NCBI GenBank assembly: GCA_031772625.1
Contig: CM062807.1
Location: forward strand, 1,146,173,007 to 1,146,237,006
Direction: 5' to 3'
Length of the DNA stretch: 64,000 nucleotides
Source of the DNA: Pinus tabuliformis
Lineage: Eukaryota > Streptophyta > Pinopsida > Pinales > Pinaceae
Shown: in pieces, positions 53,810 through 63,333 of the stretch
Position numbering within the stretch: the first letter of the stretch is position 1
How the letters are laid out: each line of letters starts with the position of its first letter
Translations under genes and position numbers: made by a program
Notes under the pieces: generated by a model
Told to the model about the DNA's origin: nothing
Database searches by the model: none
The model's input: the letters and a program-made list of their open reading frames with translations, nothing else

Positions 53810-55771
53810 TTGGAGAAATGCACTTTTGGCATGACCCAAGTTCAGTATCTGGGATACATTATTGATGAAAGGGGGGTGCATGTGGATCCAGCCAAGATCC
53901 AAGTCATTCGGGATTGGCCATCTCCAACAACTCTGACAGAGCTTCGCAGCTTTCTAGGCCTTGCCAACTTCTACCGCAGGTTCGTGTTGGGATTTTCTCA
54001 TATCACTTGGCCCTTGAGTCAGGTCACCAAGGGAGGAGCGAAAGCAAAATTTTTTTGGTCTGAATCTCAACAAAAGGCATTCACAGAGTTGAAAGATCGA
54101 CTCTGCACAGCACCAGTTCTTGCATTACCAGACTTGCAACAACCATTTGAGGTCGAGACAGATGCCTCTGACTATGCTATTGGGGCAGTCCTTACTCAAC
54201 ACGGGCATCCAATGGCATATCACAGTGAGACACTTTCAGACACAGTCCGAAAGTATCCCACTTATGAAAAAGAGATGTATTCCATTGTGCAGGCCTGTCG
54301 ACAATGGAAGCATTACATTTTGGGGAAGGAAACGGTCATCCACACAGACCACCGACCCCTACAGTTCATACAAACCCAAGGGAAATTACAGAATGATCGC
54401 CATCAGAAGTGGTCCACATACCTGCAACAGTTCCATTTGAATATCAAGTATAAGAAGGGCAGCACCAATAATGTCGCAGATTGCCTCAGTCGACCACCGA
54501 TCATGGCATTAACCACCGTGCTCAACTCTTGTGGGCACGAGACTTCTGATTGGCCACTGCTCTACAAAAGCGACCCAGAATTTGGCAACACATACCAGAC
54601 ACTCTTGGAGGGTCAACATGTTCTAGATTTTCACCTCCAGGACGACCTGTTATGCCACCTGGGTCACCTTTGTGTTCCTTCAAGCGAGCGTGCCAAGATG
54701 ATCTGGGAAGCACACTATAGTAGGGCCATTGGGCATTTTGGGGTTGAAAAAATGGTGGCTGTACTGCAGAAATATTTCTATTGGCCGAATCTTCGACAGG
54801 ATGTCGGGAAGTACATCAGATCATGCACTGCTTGCGCCATTGCCAAACCGGCCATCAAGAAGCAAGGCCTCTATACCCCGCTGCCTACCCCTAGTCGACC
54901 TTGGGAATCCATCTCCATGGATTACATGTCAGGCCTCCCTTCCACTAGGCATGGAAATGACTGTGTTTTTGTGGTCGTCGACAGGTTCTCGAAGATGGCC
55001 ATTATGGTGGCCTACAAGAAGAATATCACAGCAGAAGCCACTGCTAAACTCTTCTTTGAACGAGTATGGGTACACTTTGGGATCCCACAGTCTATCATTT
55101 CGGATCAGGACAGCAGGTTCCTCAGTACATTTTGGTCTAGCCTCTTGTCGATGCTGGACACCAAACTCACTAAGTCCACAGCCTTCCATCCTCAAACTGA
55201 TGGCCAGACTGAGGTCGTCAAAAGGATGATCGTACACATTCTACGCATGTACAACTCAAAGCATCCACGCACATGGGACGAGAGCCTCCCCTATGTTCAG
55301 CACAGCTACAACCGCGCTCTCCACAGCTCGACTGGCCACAACCCTTTTCAGGTGGGATTGGGATTCCAGCCACTATGTCCCATCGATGTGGCCATGCCAT
55401 TTGCAGCTACTCACGCAGATTCTGCTCATGTCCAGTCTGAAACAGATAAGGAAAACAACTTCATTGAGCACATCCAACATATTCGCCAGCAGGTCCATGA
55501 CATTCTGGAGAAATCAATGTCAAGTACAAGCAGCGACATGATCAACATCGGGTGCTACACAAGTTTCGAGTGGGCGACAAAGTCTGGTTGCATTTGCAAA
55601 AGGAACGCCTTACCGGAGCCTATCGGAAACTCAGACCACTCCGATATGGCCCTTACACCATTACCAAAGTTGTGGGAGACAATGCATTTGAGCTCAGCAT
55701 TCCCCCATTCCTTGGCCTGCACCCGGTGTTCAATGTCGACCGCCTTCAGCCATACTTTCCACCATTACTAG
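53810..55771 (+). CDS. F2 pol: RT end, RNase H, integrase
   Basis: 653 residues. RT thumb: MEKCTFGMTQVQYLGYIIDE and FLGLANFYRRFVLGFSHIT (1-65). RNase H: about 105-225, ETDASDYAIGAVLTQ, TDHRPLQFIQTQ, NNVADCLSRPP. Integrase: zinc region HYSRAIGHFGVEKM and CTACAIAKPA (about 300-350), then the core with SMDYMSGLPSTRHGNDCVFV, IISDQDSRFLSTFW and HPQTDGQTEVVKRM. The end of the stretch departs from the family after about 560. The C-terminal part is in the next feature. Confidence 0.88.
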   Translation: MEKCTFGMTQVQYLGYIIDERGVHVDPAKIQVIRDWPSPTTLTELRSFLGLANFYRRFVLGFSHITWPLSQVTKGGAKAKFFWSESQQKAFTELKDRLCTAPVLALPDLQQPFEVETDASDYAIGAVLTQHGHPMAYHSETLSDTVRKYPTYEKEMYSIVQACRQWKHYILGKETVIHTDHRPLQFIQTQGKLQNDRHQKWSTYLQQFHLNIKYKKGSTNNVADCLSRPPIMALTTVLNSCGHETSDWPLLYKSDPEFGNTYQTLLEGQHVLDFHLQDDLLCHLGHLCVPSSERAKMIWEAHYSRAIGHFGVEKMVAVLQKYFYWPNLRQDVGKYIRSCTACAIAKPAIKKQGLYTPLPTPSRPWESISMDYMSGLPSTRHGNDCVFVVVDRFSKMAIMVAYKKNITAEATAKLFFERVWVHFGIPQSIISDQDSRFLSTFWSSLLSMLDTKLTKSTAFHPQTDGQTEVVKRMIVHILRMYNSKHPRTWDESLPYVQHSYNRALHSSTGHNPFQVGLGFQPLCPIDVAMPFAATHADSAHVQSETDKENNFIEHIQHIRQQVHDILEKSMSSTSSDMINIGCYTSFEWATKSGCICKRNALPEPIGNSDHSDMALTPLPKLWETMHLSSAFPHSLACTRCSMSTAFSHTFHHY

Positions 55772-56019
55772 ACACGCCCGACATTGGAGAACAACTCACA
55801 CCCACAGAGTTAAATCCAGCTTGCATGGAACAAGCTGCAACTGATCGGATCATGGACACACAGATCAAGCACACTCGCCAGCAGAATATCCAACTGTATC
55901 GAGTTGTCAAAGTAGGACAACTCCTTCACCAGGGCAAGTGGCTCACCAAGGACCAAGTGCAGGAGAAGTTCCCTCATCTCATGGAGGAACTCAACGTAAT
56001 GGGGACCATTGCTTCCTAA
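55552..56019 (+). CDS. F2 integrase C-terminus
   Basis: FRVGDKVWLHLQKERLTG, RYGPYTITKVVGDNAFEL and GLHPVFNVDRLQPYFPPL form the C-terminal GPY-type module. The last 50 residues (YRVVKVGQLLHQGKWLTKDQ) sit where a chromodomain would be. I see only weak resemblance to one. The stop overlaps the start of the polypurine tract. Confidence 0.8.
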   Translation: MLHKFRVGDKVWLHLQKERLTGAYRKLRPLRYGPYTITKVVGDNAFELSIPPFLGLHPVFNVDRLQPYFPPLLDTPDIGEQLTPTELNPACMEQAATDRIMDTQIKHTRQQNIQLYRVVKVGQLLHQGKWLTKDQVQEKFPHLMEELNVMGTIAS

Positions 56020-56030
56020 GGGGGGAGGAA
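56018..56030 (+). other. Polypurine tract of F2
   Basis: AAGGGGGGAGGAA directly before the 3' LTR. The same tract is beside element I's LTR. Confidence 0.85.
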
Positions 56031-56651
56031 TGATCCAGGTGGATATTGGTGGCCACCCGCTAATTCCACTTGGATCCCCTCTAGTGCTTCTTACAAATTT
56101 TTTTCAGTTTCCTTAATTATAGCACAGTTTACTATTTTTAGCAGTTTTTCGGGTCCTAAACTTCCGGAGCCGTTTTGAGGCCCTAAATGACGTTTTTTGG
56201 GAAATCCACCGCCAGTGATTTTTCTAATAAAAAACATCTTTTCCATCGTAGTCCTCGGAGATATCTTTCCAACGGGCTATCATGCACGTCAAACGGAGAT
56301 AGTACGACCAATTCGCGACCCCGAGAAGTTGATGTACCAACTTACCCAAAAACGGGGCCCACAATTTGGCGTTTCATCTTCTAGGGTTAGCTTTTGGAAT
56401 GTGAAGGGTTTTCCATTGTTTCTCAACAATAAATAGGCCTTCGAGCCTCATTATAAGACAGTTCAGAGGCATGTAGCCACCACATCTCTTCTCAGAGATA
56501 AGCTACCATCGCCCTAGCTGGTTTATTTCCATTTCTGTTTGTAAGCATATTTCAGTATTTTACAGTAATGAATTGAGGTATTATTTCCGCTGCATATCTG
56601 TCTTTATGGTTATCTCTTTATTTTATTGCGTTCCTGTTTAAATCCGGATCA
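56031..56651 (+). repeat. Element F2 3' LTR
   Basis: TGATCCAGGTGG...AATCCGGATCA, 621 bp, about 95.5% identical to the 5' copy. Confidence 0.93.
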
Positions 56652-57210
56652 AAATTCTAAGGTTCAAGCAGTGGAACATCACATCGAACATCAACAACAA
56701 GTCCTCCAACTCTTAAAGGATAACCTCGTGTTGGCACAAAATAGAATGAAACAACAGGCAGATCAACGTCGCAGTGAAAGAAGTTTTGATGTAGGTGATT
56801 GGGGATTCCTACGGCTACAACCATATAAGAAAATGTCCCTAAAGCAAGCTAAGAAGGATAATAAATTATCACCAAAGTATTATGGTCCGTACAAGGTGTT
56901 GCAAAAGATTGGTACTATGGCATACAAATTGGAGCTTCCTGTAGCTTCTCGATTGCACCCAATTTTCCATGTTTCATGTTTAAAGAATGTTATAGGTGAC
57001 AAGCTCCCAATTCAAACAATATTGCCAGAACTTGACGAGGAAGGAAAAATTATATTGGAACCGGAAGCAGTCACAGAAACAAGAACTCGACAGCTACGAA
57101 ATCGATTAATTTCAGAGTATCTTATCAAGTGGAAGAACTTATCCGATGAAGATTCCACATGGGAGGATGAGAATTTTATGCAGAAGTATCCAGAACTACT
57201 CAAGCATTGA
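56652..57210 (+). CDS. F1 integrase C-terminus and chromodomain, right of F2
   Basis: Starts with the AAATT duplication, then integrase C-terminal sequence: a helix-rich start, DVGDWGFLRLQPYKKMSLKQ, YYGPYKVLQKIGTMAYKL and LHPIFHVSCLK. It ends in a chromodomain-like segment, SEYLIKWKNLSDEDSTWEDE. The stop is followed by the polypurine tract. This places F1 in the plant chromoviruses, which tend to insert into heterochromatin. Confidence 0.87.
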
Positions 57211-57225
57211 GGACAACACTTTTTT

Positions 57226-57239
57226 GAAGGAGAGGGGCA
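57226..57239 (+). other. Polypurine tract of F1
   Basis: GAAGGAGAGGGGCA directly before TGTTGGGTCCC. Confidence 0.8.
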
Positions 57240-57571
57240 TGTTGGGTCCCTATAATACTAGTGATTACCCCATTACTATTGTAGTTATACCCCTTATTTA
57301 TATTGTTGTGCCCCTGTTACCCCCATGTTGTTATTTCTGTGCCCCATAGAATCCCTCTATTGTTATTTTTGTGGCTTTATATTGTTATTGTTAGGTCGGC
57401 TTGATTATATTGTGACTCCTTAGACTCCTATATATAAAATGAGGTTTTGTCATTTGAATCATCCAAGAATTGTTCATTTATGTAATGTAAAGGAGGTTGA
57501 CCCCTCGAAGAGGCTGAATTCTAAGGCGTTGATCTATCTTTTCTATCTTGTATTGAGCTGGTTTCATAACA
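57240..57571 (+). repeat. Element F1 3' LTR
   Basis: 332 bp, about 97% identical to 45843-46175. Confidence 0.93.
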
Positions 57572-58342
57572 TAGCATAGATCTGAGATTCAACGTAACTG
57601 TAGTGAAATTGTGTTTAGATCATATGATACTTTTCTTTTCCATAGAATATTTTTTGAGTTTATTTAGATCAGAATTTAATTAGAATGTAAGCTTTGAATT
57701 TTGAAGTCTTTTGAATTTGAATATGTTGAATCAGGTAGCATAAGAGCATTGAGTTAAGTTGTCATTTAGTTTCTGTTGAATTCTTTCAAGATTAAATGTG
57801 TGAACTAAATAGGATAGAAGAATCAATTTGAGTTACCATTAGCTTTGCTTTGATTTATAAACCTCGAAGATTGCTTGAGCAGTGGTTGGTATTACTTGTG
57901 TAATGACTTGTATTAACTGTGTAGTAATTTGAACTGCCTATCCAGTGATTCATATTTCTTATATCAATGATATGTATTTCCTATGCAAATACATGGATAC
58001 TGTACAATGATTTTGAATTAGTTTTCTTGGGTTGGAAACATTGATAAGTGTTAGTTGTCTATTTCATTTCTGAGTGAGTTTCTGAGTTAGATAGGTCATG
58101 GTTATAGGAGAATAGTAATTTGATTTTGTTAATAGAACATAGATTTAAAATAGACTAGTGATTTGAGTTTTTAATGAGATAGATTGGATTATAGTAAAGT
58201 AGGTTTCTTCATTTTTTACTTCATGATCTTATTTTGGGGTAGATGTTGTGATCCTGCATTACCTGTGCTCGTACCTCGAAGGTTACGAGTCATGAATTGA
58301 TAATTGAATGTTGGAATTATAACTCACATAATTTCCCCAACG
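57572..58342 (+). repeat. Element G 3' LTR, right part (with F1's TAGCA duplication)
   Basis: Resumes G's LTR after F1's duplication at 57572-57576. It matches 42369-43137 of the 5' LTR and ends CCCCAAC. Confidence 0.85.
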
Positions 58343-58352
58343 GTGTACTCTG

Positions 58353-58465
58353 TAGGTTGGTTCCTATAAAGTAGAAGAGGGGGTTAGTATCTACTACAAT
58401 TTAGTTCCTAGAAAGTAGTGGAATGGATTAATATCATAATAGGTTGGTTGCTACAAGTTCTTTCA
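58353..58465. repeat. Short degenerate tandem repeat beside G
   Basis: Two to three units of about 40-45 bp built on TAGGTTGGTTCCTA...AAAGTAG...TTAGTATC. One related unit lies on the other side of G at 40905-40943, so G landed in this small array. The following 230 bases hold nothing I can name. Confidence 0.55.
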
Positions 58466-58689
58466 TATAAGAAAGTTTTATGGTTTTTTCCATTGAGGGT
58501 TTCCACGTATATATTGTGTTACTTGTTTAGTTTATGAGATTAATGTTTTATGGTGTTTGACTAGCTTTAAATAAGTAAAAAATGTCATTATACAAATATC
58601 CCCCTACCCCACCAAGTATAATTTTGAATTCCAACAACTTTAATGGAAAAAACAATTATGGAGAATATTAGCAAAATCCATATACAAGT

Positions 58690-58965
58690 ATAGAAGACAA
58701 TTCAGAAGTCACAAGAAAAATATAAGGCCATGCATGATCATCACATAACAGAAAATTTGTTCAAGGTGGGAGACAAAGTATGGTTACAATTGAACAAGGA
58801 GAGGCTAAAGGGTCTTGGTAAGGAAATCAAGGCTATACAATATGGTCCCTTTAAGACACTAGAAAAGGTGTGAGATAATGCGTATAGACTCAATACACCT
58901 CCATACATGCAATTATTTAGTTGTGAATGTAGAGAATAAGAAATTATATGACCCTTCTATGCTAG
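58690..58965 (+). pseudogene. Relic H: Ty3 integrase C-terminal scrap
   Basis: Encodes a decayed KVGDKVWLQLNKERLKGLGK, IQYGPFKTLEKV run, the GPF-type module that follows a Ty3 integrase core. It resembles the F2 integrase C-terminus (VGDKVWLHLQKERL) more than F1's. Only about 90 codons are recognisable. Confidence 0.6.
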
Positions 58966-59118
58966 ATTAGGAAGAGAAATAGGTCCTACCTTCTATAGAG
59001 GATTTGGTACCAAATTCTCATGCAGAGTTAATAGAAATTATAATTTTGTAGAAGGAATCCAGAACAATAAGACAAGGGGAAAATTACCTTTGGTATGTTA
59101 GGTTGAAATGGTAGCTTC

Positions 59119-59736
59119 TGATCCAAACTTAAATAGGAACTCAACAAATTACACATATAACCATAAATACATAAATGCAACAGAAATAACACTTCATTTC
59201 ATTAATATCATAATACTGAAATATGCTTACAAACATAATGGAAATAAACTAGCTCACGTGATGGTAGCTTATCTTTGAGAAGAGATGTGGCATCTACATG
59301 CCTCCGAGTTGTGTTACAAAGAGGCTCAAAGGCCTATTTATTATTGAAAAACAATGGAAAACCATAAACATCAAAAAACCTAACCCTAGGAGATGAAGCG
59401 CCAAAACTATGGGCCTTGTTTGGGTAAATTGGTACATCAAATTCTCGACGTCGTAACTTTGGCATACGATCTCTGTTTAGTTATCGTAATACCTTGTTTC
59501 AAAGATATCAAAGGGGAGGCCAAAAAAATTTGCAAGCCAAATTGGGATGTTTTCAGTCTCTTCGTTTTCCCTAAAAACATTGTTTAGGACCTCAAAATGG
59601 CTTCGAAAGTTGAGGAACCAAAAAACTGTCAAAAATAGTAAAGTATGCTACAATTAAGGAAACCAAAAAAATGAAAGAGATAGTGTTGGGGGTCTAAGTG
59701 GAATAGGCAGGTGGCCACCAATATCCACCTGGATCA
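59119..59736 (-). repeat. Element I 3' LTR
   Basis: 618 bp. On the minus strand it begins TGATCCAGGTGG, as in F2. The two LTRs are inverted relative to each other. Confidence 0.88.
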
Positions 59737-59750
59737 TTCCTCCCCCCTTA
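59737..59750 (-). other. Polypurine tract of element I
   Basis: The plus strand TTCCTCCCCCCTTA is the complement of F2's tract. Confidence 0.85.
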
Positions 59751-59799
59751 GGAAGCAATGGTCCCCATTGCGTTGAGTACCTCGATGAGATGGGGAAAC

Positions 59800-61255
59800 T
59801 TTTGTTGAACTTGGTCCCTAGTGAACCACTTGCCTTAGTGAAGGAGTTGGCCAGCTTTGACAACACGATATAGTTGGATCTTCAACTGGTGAGTGTTCGT
59901 GATCTGTGTGTCCATGATTCGATAAGTTGTGGCATATTCCATGCAGTAAGGGTTTAGCTCTATTGGTGTGAGTTGTTCTGCAACATCGGATGTGTCCAAC
60001 AATGGTGGAAAGTATTGCCGAAGGCAATCTACATTGAACACTAGGTGTAGACCAAGAAATGATGGAATGCTAAGCTCAAATGAATTGTCCCCTACATCCT
60101 TAATGATGGTGTATGGCCCATATTGGAGAAGGCGAATCTTGCAGTGGGGTCCAGTGAGGTGCTCCTTCTACAAAGGTAGCTAAACTTTTTCGCCCACCTG
60201 GAACTTGTGCGATGATGCTGATCATGACGTTTCTTCTACTTCGCATTGGCTCTATCAAATATATAATGGACCTGTTGGTGGATGTGTTGAATGTGCTCAA
60301 TGAAGTTGTTAGCCTTGTTGGCTTCAGATAGGACATGAACTGAATCTACCTAAATAGCTGCAAATGGTATGGCCACATCAATGGTACATAATGGCTGGAA
60401 TCTCAGTCCTGCCTGAAAGGGGATATGGCCCATTGGCTATGGAGAGCTCTGTTGTAGCTGTGCTGGACATAGGGGAGGATTTCATCCTATGTGCGTGGAT
60501 GCTTCGAGTTGTACATGCATAAAATGTGTACGATCATCCTGTTGACGACTTCTATTTGGCCATCAGTTTGGGGATGGAAAGTTGTGGACTTGGTGAGTTT
60601 GGTATCCAACATTGACCAGAGAATTTACCAAAATTCACTTAGGAATATGTTGTCCCAATAAAAAATAATGGACTATGGGATCCCAAAGTGTACCCACACT
60701 CGCTCAAAGAAGAGCTTAGTAGTGGCCTCTGCTATGATACTCTTCTTGCAAGGCGCCATAATGGCCATCTTAGATAATTTGTCGATGACCACGAAAACAC
60801 AATCATTATCATGCTTGGTAGAAGGAAGGTCAACATCTAATCCATGGAGATGGATTCCCAAGGTCGACTAGGAGTAGGCAGAGGAGTATATAGGCCTTTC
60901 TTCTTGATGGTTGGTTTGGCAATGGTGCAAGAAGCATAGGATTTAATGTATGTCCCAACATCATGACGAAGGTACGAATAATAAAAATACTTTTGCATTA
61001 CTGCCATTGTTTTCTCTACTCCAAAATGTCTAGCGACTCGACTGTAGTGCGCCTCCCAAATCATCTTGGCACAGTTTCTTGAAGGAATACAGATGCGCCC
61101 CAGGTGGCATAACAATGCATCCTAGAGGTGGAAATCCTGAACTTGCTTACCTTCCAGGAGTTTCTGGTATGTGCTGCCAAATTCTAGAACGCTCTCGTAA
61201 AGAAGCGGCCACCCCAAAGTCATGTGCCCACAAGAGTCGAGAATAGTGATCAATG
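59800..61255 (-). pseudogene. Element I integrase region
   Basis: In element sense: zinc region near 61060-60950 (HYSRVARHFGVEKTM...CTIAKP), core near 60860-60680 (HDNDCVFVVIDKLSKMAIMA) and a C-terminal module near 60180-60000 ending MFNVDCLRQYFPPLL. Same layout as F2. It is broken in many places. Confidence 0.82.
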
Positions 61256-61561
61256 CCATCACTCGTGATCGGCTGAGGCAGTCTGTAACATTATTGGTGT
61301 TTCCCTTCTTGTACTTAATGATAAAGTGTAATTGTTGCAGGTATGTGGACCATTTTTGATGGCAATAATTCTACAACTTCCCTTGTGTCTATATGAATTG
61401 TAGGGGTTGGTGGTCTGTGTGGATGATCGTTTCCTTCCTGAGAATGTAGTGCCTCCATTGATGACATAACTACACATGGAATAAATTTCTTTGTCCTAAG
61501 TAGGATACTTTCAGACTGTGTCTGAAAATGTCTCATTGTGGTAAGTCATTGGATGCCCCTG
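61256..61561 (-). pseudogene. Element I RNase H region
   Basis: Remnants of the YEKEMYSIVQ, TDHRPLQFI and NNVADCLSR-type runs seen in F2. The start of the domain (IEIDASDYAIGPIL) is in the next feature. It is broken. Confidence 0.75.
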
Positions 61562-62236
61562 CTAAGTAAGAATTGGACCAATAGCATAGTCAGAGGCATC
61601 TATCTCAATCTCAAATGGTAGATGCAGGTATGGTAATGTGAGCACTAGTGTAGAGTAGAGGTGATTCTTCAACTCAGAAAACTCCTTTTGTTGGGTTTCG
61701 AACCAACAACACTTTGATTTCGCTCTTCCCTTGGTGACTTGAATTAAAGGCCAAGTGATATGAGAGAATCCCAACATGAACCTGCTGTAGAAATTAGCAA
61801 GACCAAGAAAGCTGCAGAGCTCTGTTAGAGTGGGTGGGGTTGGCCAATCCCAAATGACTTGTATCTTGGTTGGGTCCACATGCACACCCTTCTCATCAAT
61901 GATGTACCCCAAATATTGAACCTGGGTCATGCCAAAAGTGCATTTCTCCAAATTGGCACACAACTTATGTTGTCGCAGGGTTTGAAGGACTTGTTGAATA
62001 TGGCGGAGGTGCTCTTCCCAACTCTGGTTGAAGATCAAGATGTCGTCTAAATACACCACCATGAATTCATTGGTGAAGTGTCTCAAGATGTCATCCATTA
62101 ATCTCACGAAGGTTGTAGGGGCATTCATCAACCTGAAAGGCATGACCAACCATTCGAAAAGGCCCTCCTTTGATTTGAAGGCAGTCTTCCACACATCGGA
62201 GAGTTTGATAGGCACCTGGTGATAACTAGACTTCAA
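61562..62236 (-). CDS. Element I RT second half and start of RNase H
   Basis: The 224-residue stretch starts SYHQVPIKLSDVWKTAFKSK and includes MDDILRHFTNEFMVVYLDDI (catalytic loop), EKCTFGMTQVQYLGYIIDE and FLGLANFYSRFMLGFSHIT. It ends in the first RNase H run. It aligns with F2 53540-54190 without gaps that I can see. Confidence 0.85.
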   Translation of the reverse strand: MKSSYHQVPIKLSDVWKTAFKSKEGLFEWLVMPFRLMNAPTTFVRLMDDILRHFTNEFMVVYLDDILIFNQSWEEHLRHIQQVLQTLRQHKLCANLEKCTFGMTQVQYLGYIIDEKGVHVDPTKIQVIWDWPTPPTLTELCSFLGLANFYSRFMLGFSHITWPLIQVTKGRAKSKCCWFETQQKEFSELKNHLYSTLVLTLPYLHLPFEIEIDASDYAIGPILT

Positions 62237-63333
62237 GTCAATCTTGCTGAAATATTTGGCCCACTTTAGTTGGTCTAGAACAGTGATCGTGTTCAGTGCT
62301 CGTTACTCAATACAGAGTCTCTAGGTCCTGTCCTTCTTCTATACCAATACAATTAGGATCGAATAGGGTGATGAGCTTGGTCTGATGTGCCATTTATGCA
62401 GTAGCTCTTGAACTTGCCACTTGATATTGTCATTCTCCATAACAGAGCATCGATAAATGAGTCCATTAGTTAGCGTGCGCTCATGGTCAGATCGATGGAG
62501 TGCTTGACCTGACAGTGCAGAGGTACCCCTGTAGGTGAGCTGAAAATTTCCTTGTACTCCTCCATGACCTTGTCCATCTATTGTTGTTGTGTGAAGGAGC
62601 CCTGTCTGGAAGTCGTGGCCACAAACTTCTTCTTTCCCTAATGGTGAATCATAAGGAAAACAAATTTCCTAGTCTAGGAAATGATCTTACTGCATTTCTT
62701 TATGATCAAAGAGATGGCAGTAGGGGGGCTACCTCCGGTATCTTGTACAAGTTATTTCCCAAAGTAATAATCATAGAGTGAGATCTAGACTCATATACAT
62801 CATGTCGCTTCCACAAGTATGGTTGTCCTAATAATATATCACAAACTTCAAGAGGGGCTAAAACATAATACCTCATCCATGAAGGGCTTGATGTTGTAGG
62901 GAAGGTGACACTGTTGACTAACGTGGAGATCTCGTCCTTCGTGAAGCCACTTGATGGTGTATGGGTGTGGATGTTCTATCGTCGGTATGCCCAACTACTT
63001 CACGATCTCTGCTGAAATGAGGTTCTTTTGGCTCCCACTGTCGACAATGAACTACAGTGGATAACCTTTCACCCACATATGTGAGTGGAATAGGCATTCC
63101 CCCTCCTCTGGATCTTCAGGATCATTCTTGTGGATCTTGGTTGTGGCCACAGTTTCACTAGGCTCCGCATCAATTATCTTTTTACCTTTTTCATTCCCCT
63201 TGTTGGGTTCTGACTCAAAGATGATACACGTGTCTGATTTAGAAGCCTTCAACTCGGCCACTAGTGACTGCTTGGCCTGGCACTCACTTGTGTTGTGAGT
63301 GGAGCTATTATGGAACTCACACCATTTTCCCAT
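62237..63333 (-). pseudogene. Element I RT start and protease region
   Basis: The 63333-63052 part has an acidic linker and WCEFHNSSTHNTSECQAKQS, then the protease entry (LFHSHMWVKGYPL). The 63050-62400 part holds decayed protease and linker sequence matching F2 52650-53320. The RT fingers follow. It is broken. Confidence 0.75.

Larger units (their letters stand above)
50781..56651 (+). mobile_element. Element F2: Ty3 LTR retrotransposon nested in F1
   Basis: A 5,871-bp element with LTRs of 622 and 621 bp, a perfect AAATT duplication, an initiator-Met primer site and a polypurine tract. The gag, protease, RT, RNase H and integrase regions are in Ty3 order. The LTRs differ by about 28 substitutions plus small indels (about 95.5% identity), mostly C/T and G/A. 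It looks nearly whole, with about four breaks. The same family occurs as element I on the opposite strand and as LTR scrap J. Confidence 0.93.
45843..57571 (+). mobile_element. Element F1: chromovirus, interrupted by F2
   Basis: LTRs of 333 and 332 bp, a perfect TAGCA duplication, an initiator-Met primer site and a polypurine tract. The long gag-pol frame is split near the integrase C-terminus by F2, and a chromodomain closes the coding region. Without F2 the element is about 5.9 kb. The LTRs differ by 9 substitutions and an indel (about 97% identity). Apart from the F2 insertion it looks nearly whole, with only a few breaks. Confidence 0.92.
40944..58342 (+). mobile_element. Element G: LARD-like non-autonomous element, with F1 and F2 nested inside
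   Basis: Two 2.2-kb LTRs (TGTTGGGCC...CCCCAAC) flank only 1.29 kb of internal DNA with a primer-site-like and a polypurine-like sequence and no retroelement protein. Without its insertions it is about 5.7 kb. The first 240 bp of the LTRs differ by about 16 substitutions (roughly 93% identity) plus indels, making it the oldest of the nest. The target-site duplication is not preserved. Orientation is from the primer site near 43141 and purine tract at 44417. Confidence 0.8.

Noticed and set aside
40939-58347. Target-site duplication for G (GTATC versus GTGTA)
   Set aside because: Only partial similarity, and the flanks are themselves repeats, so it cannot be claimed.
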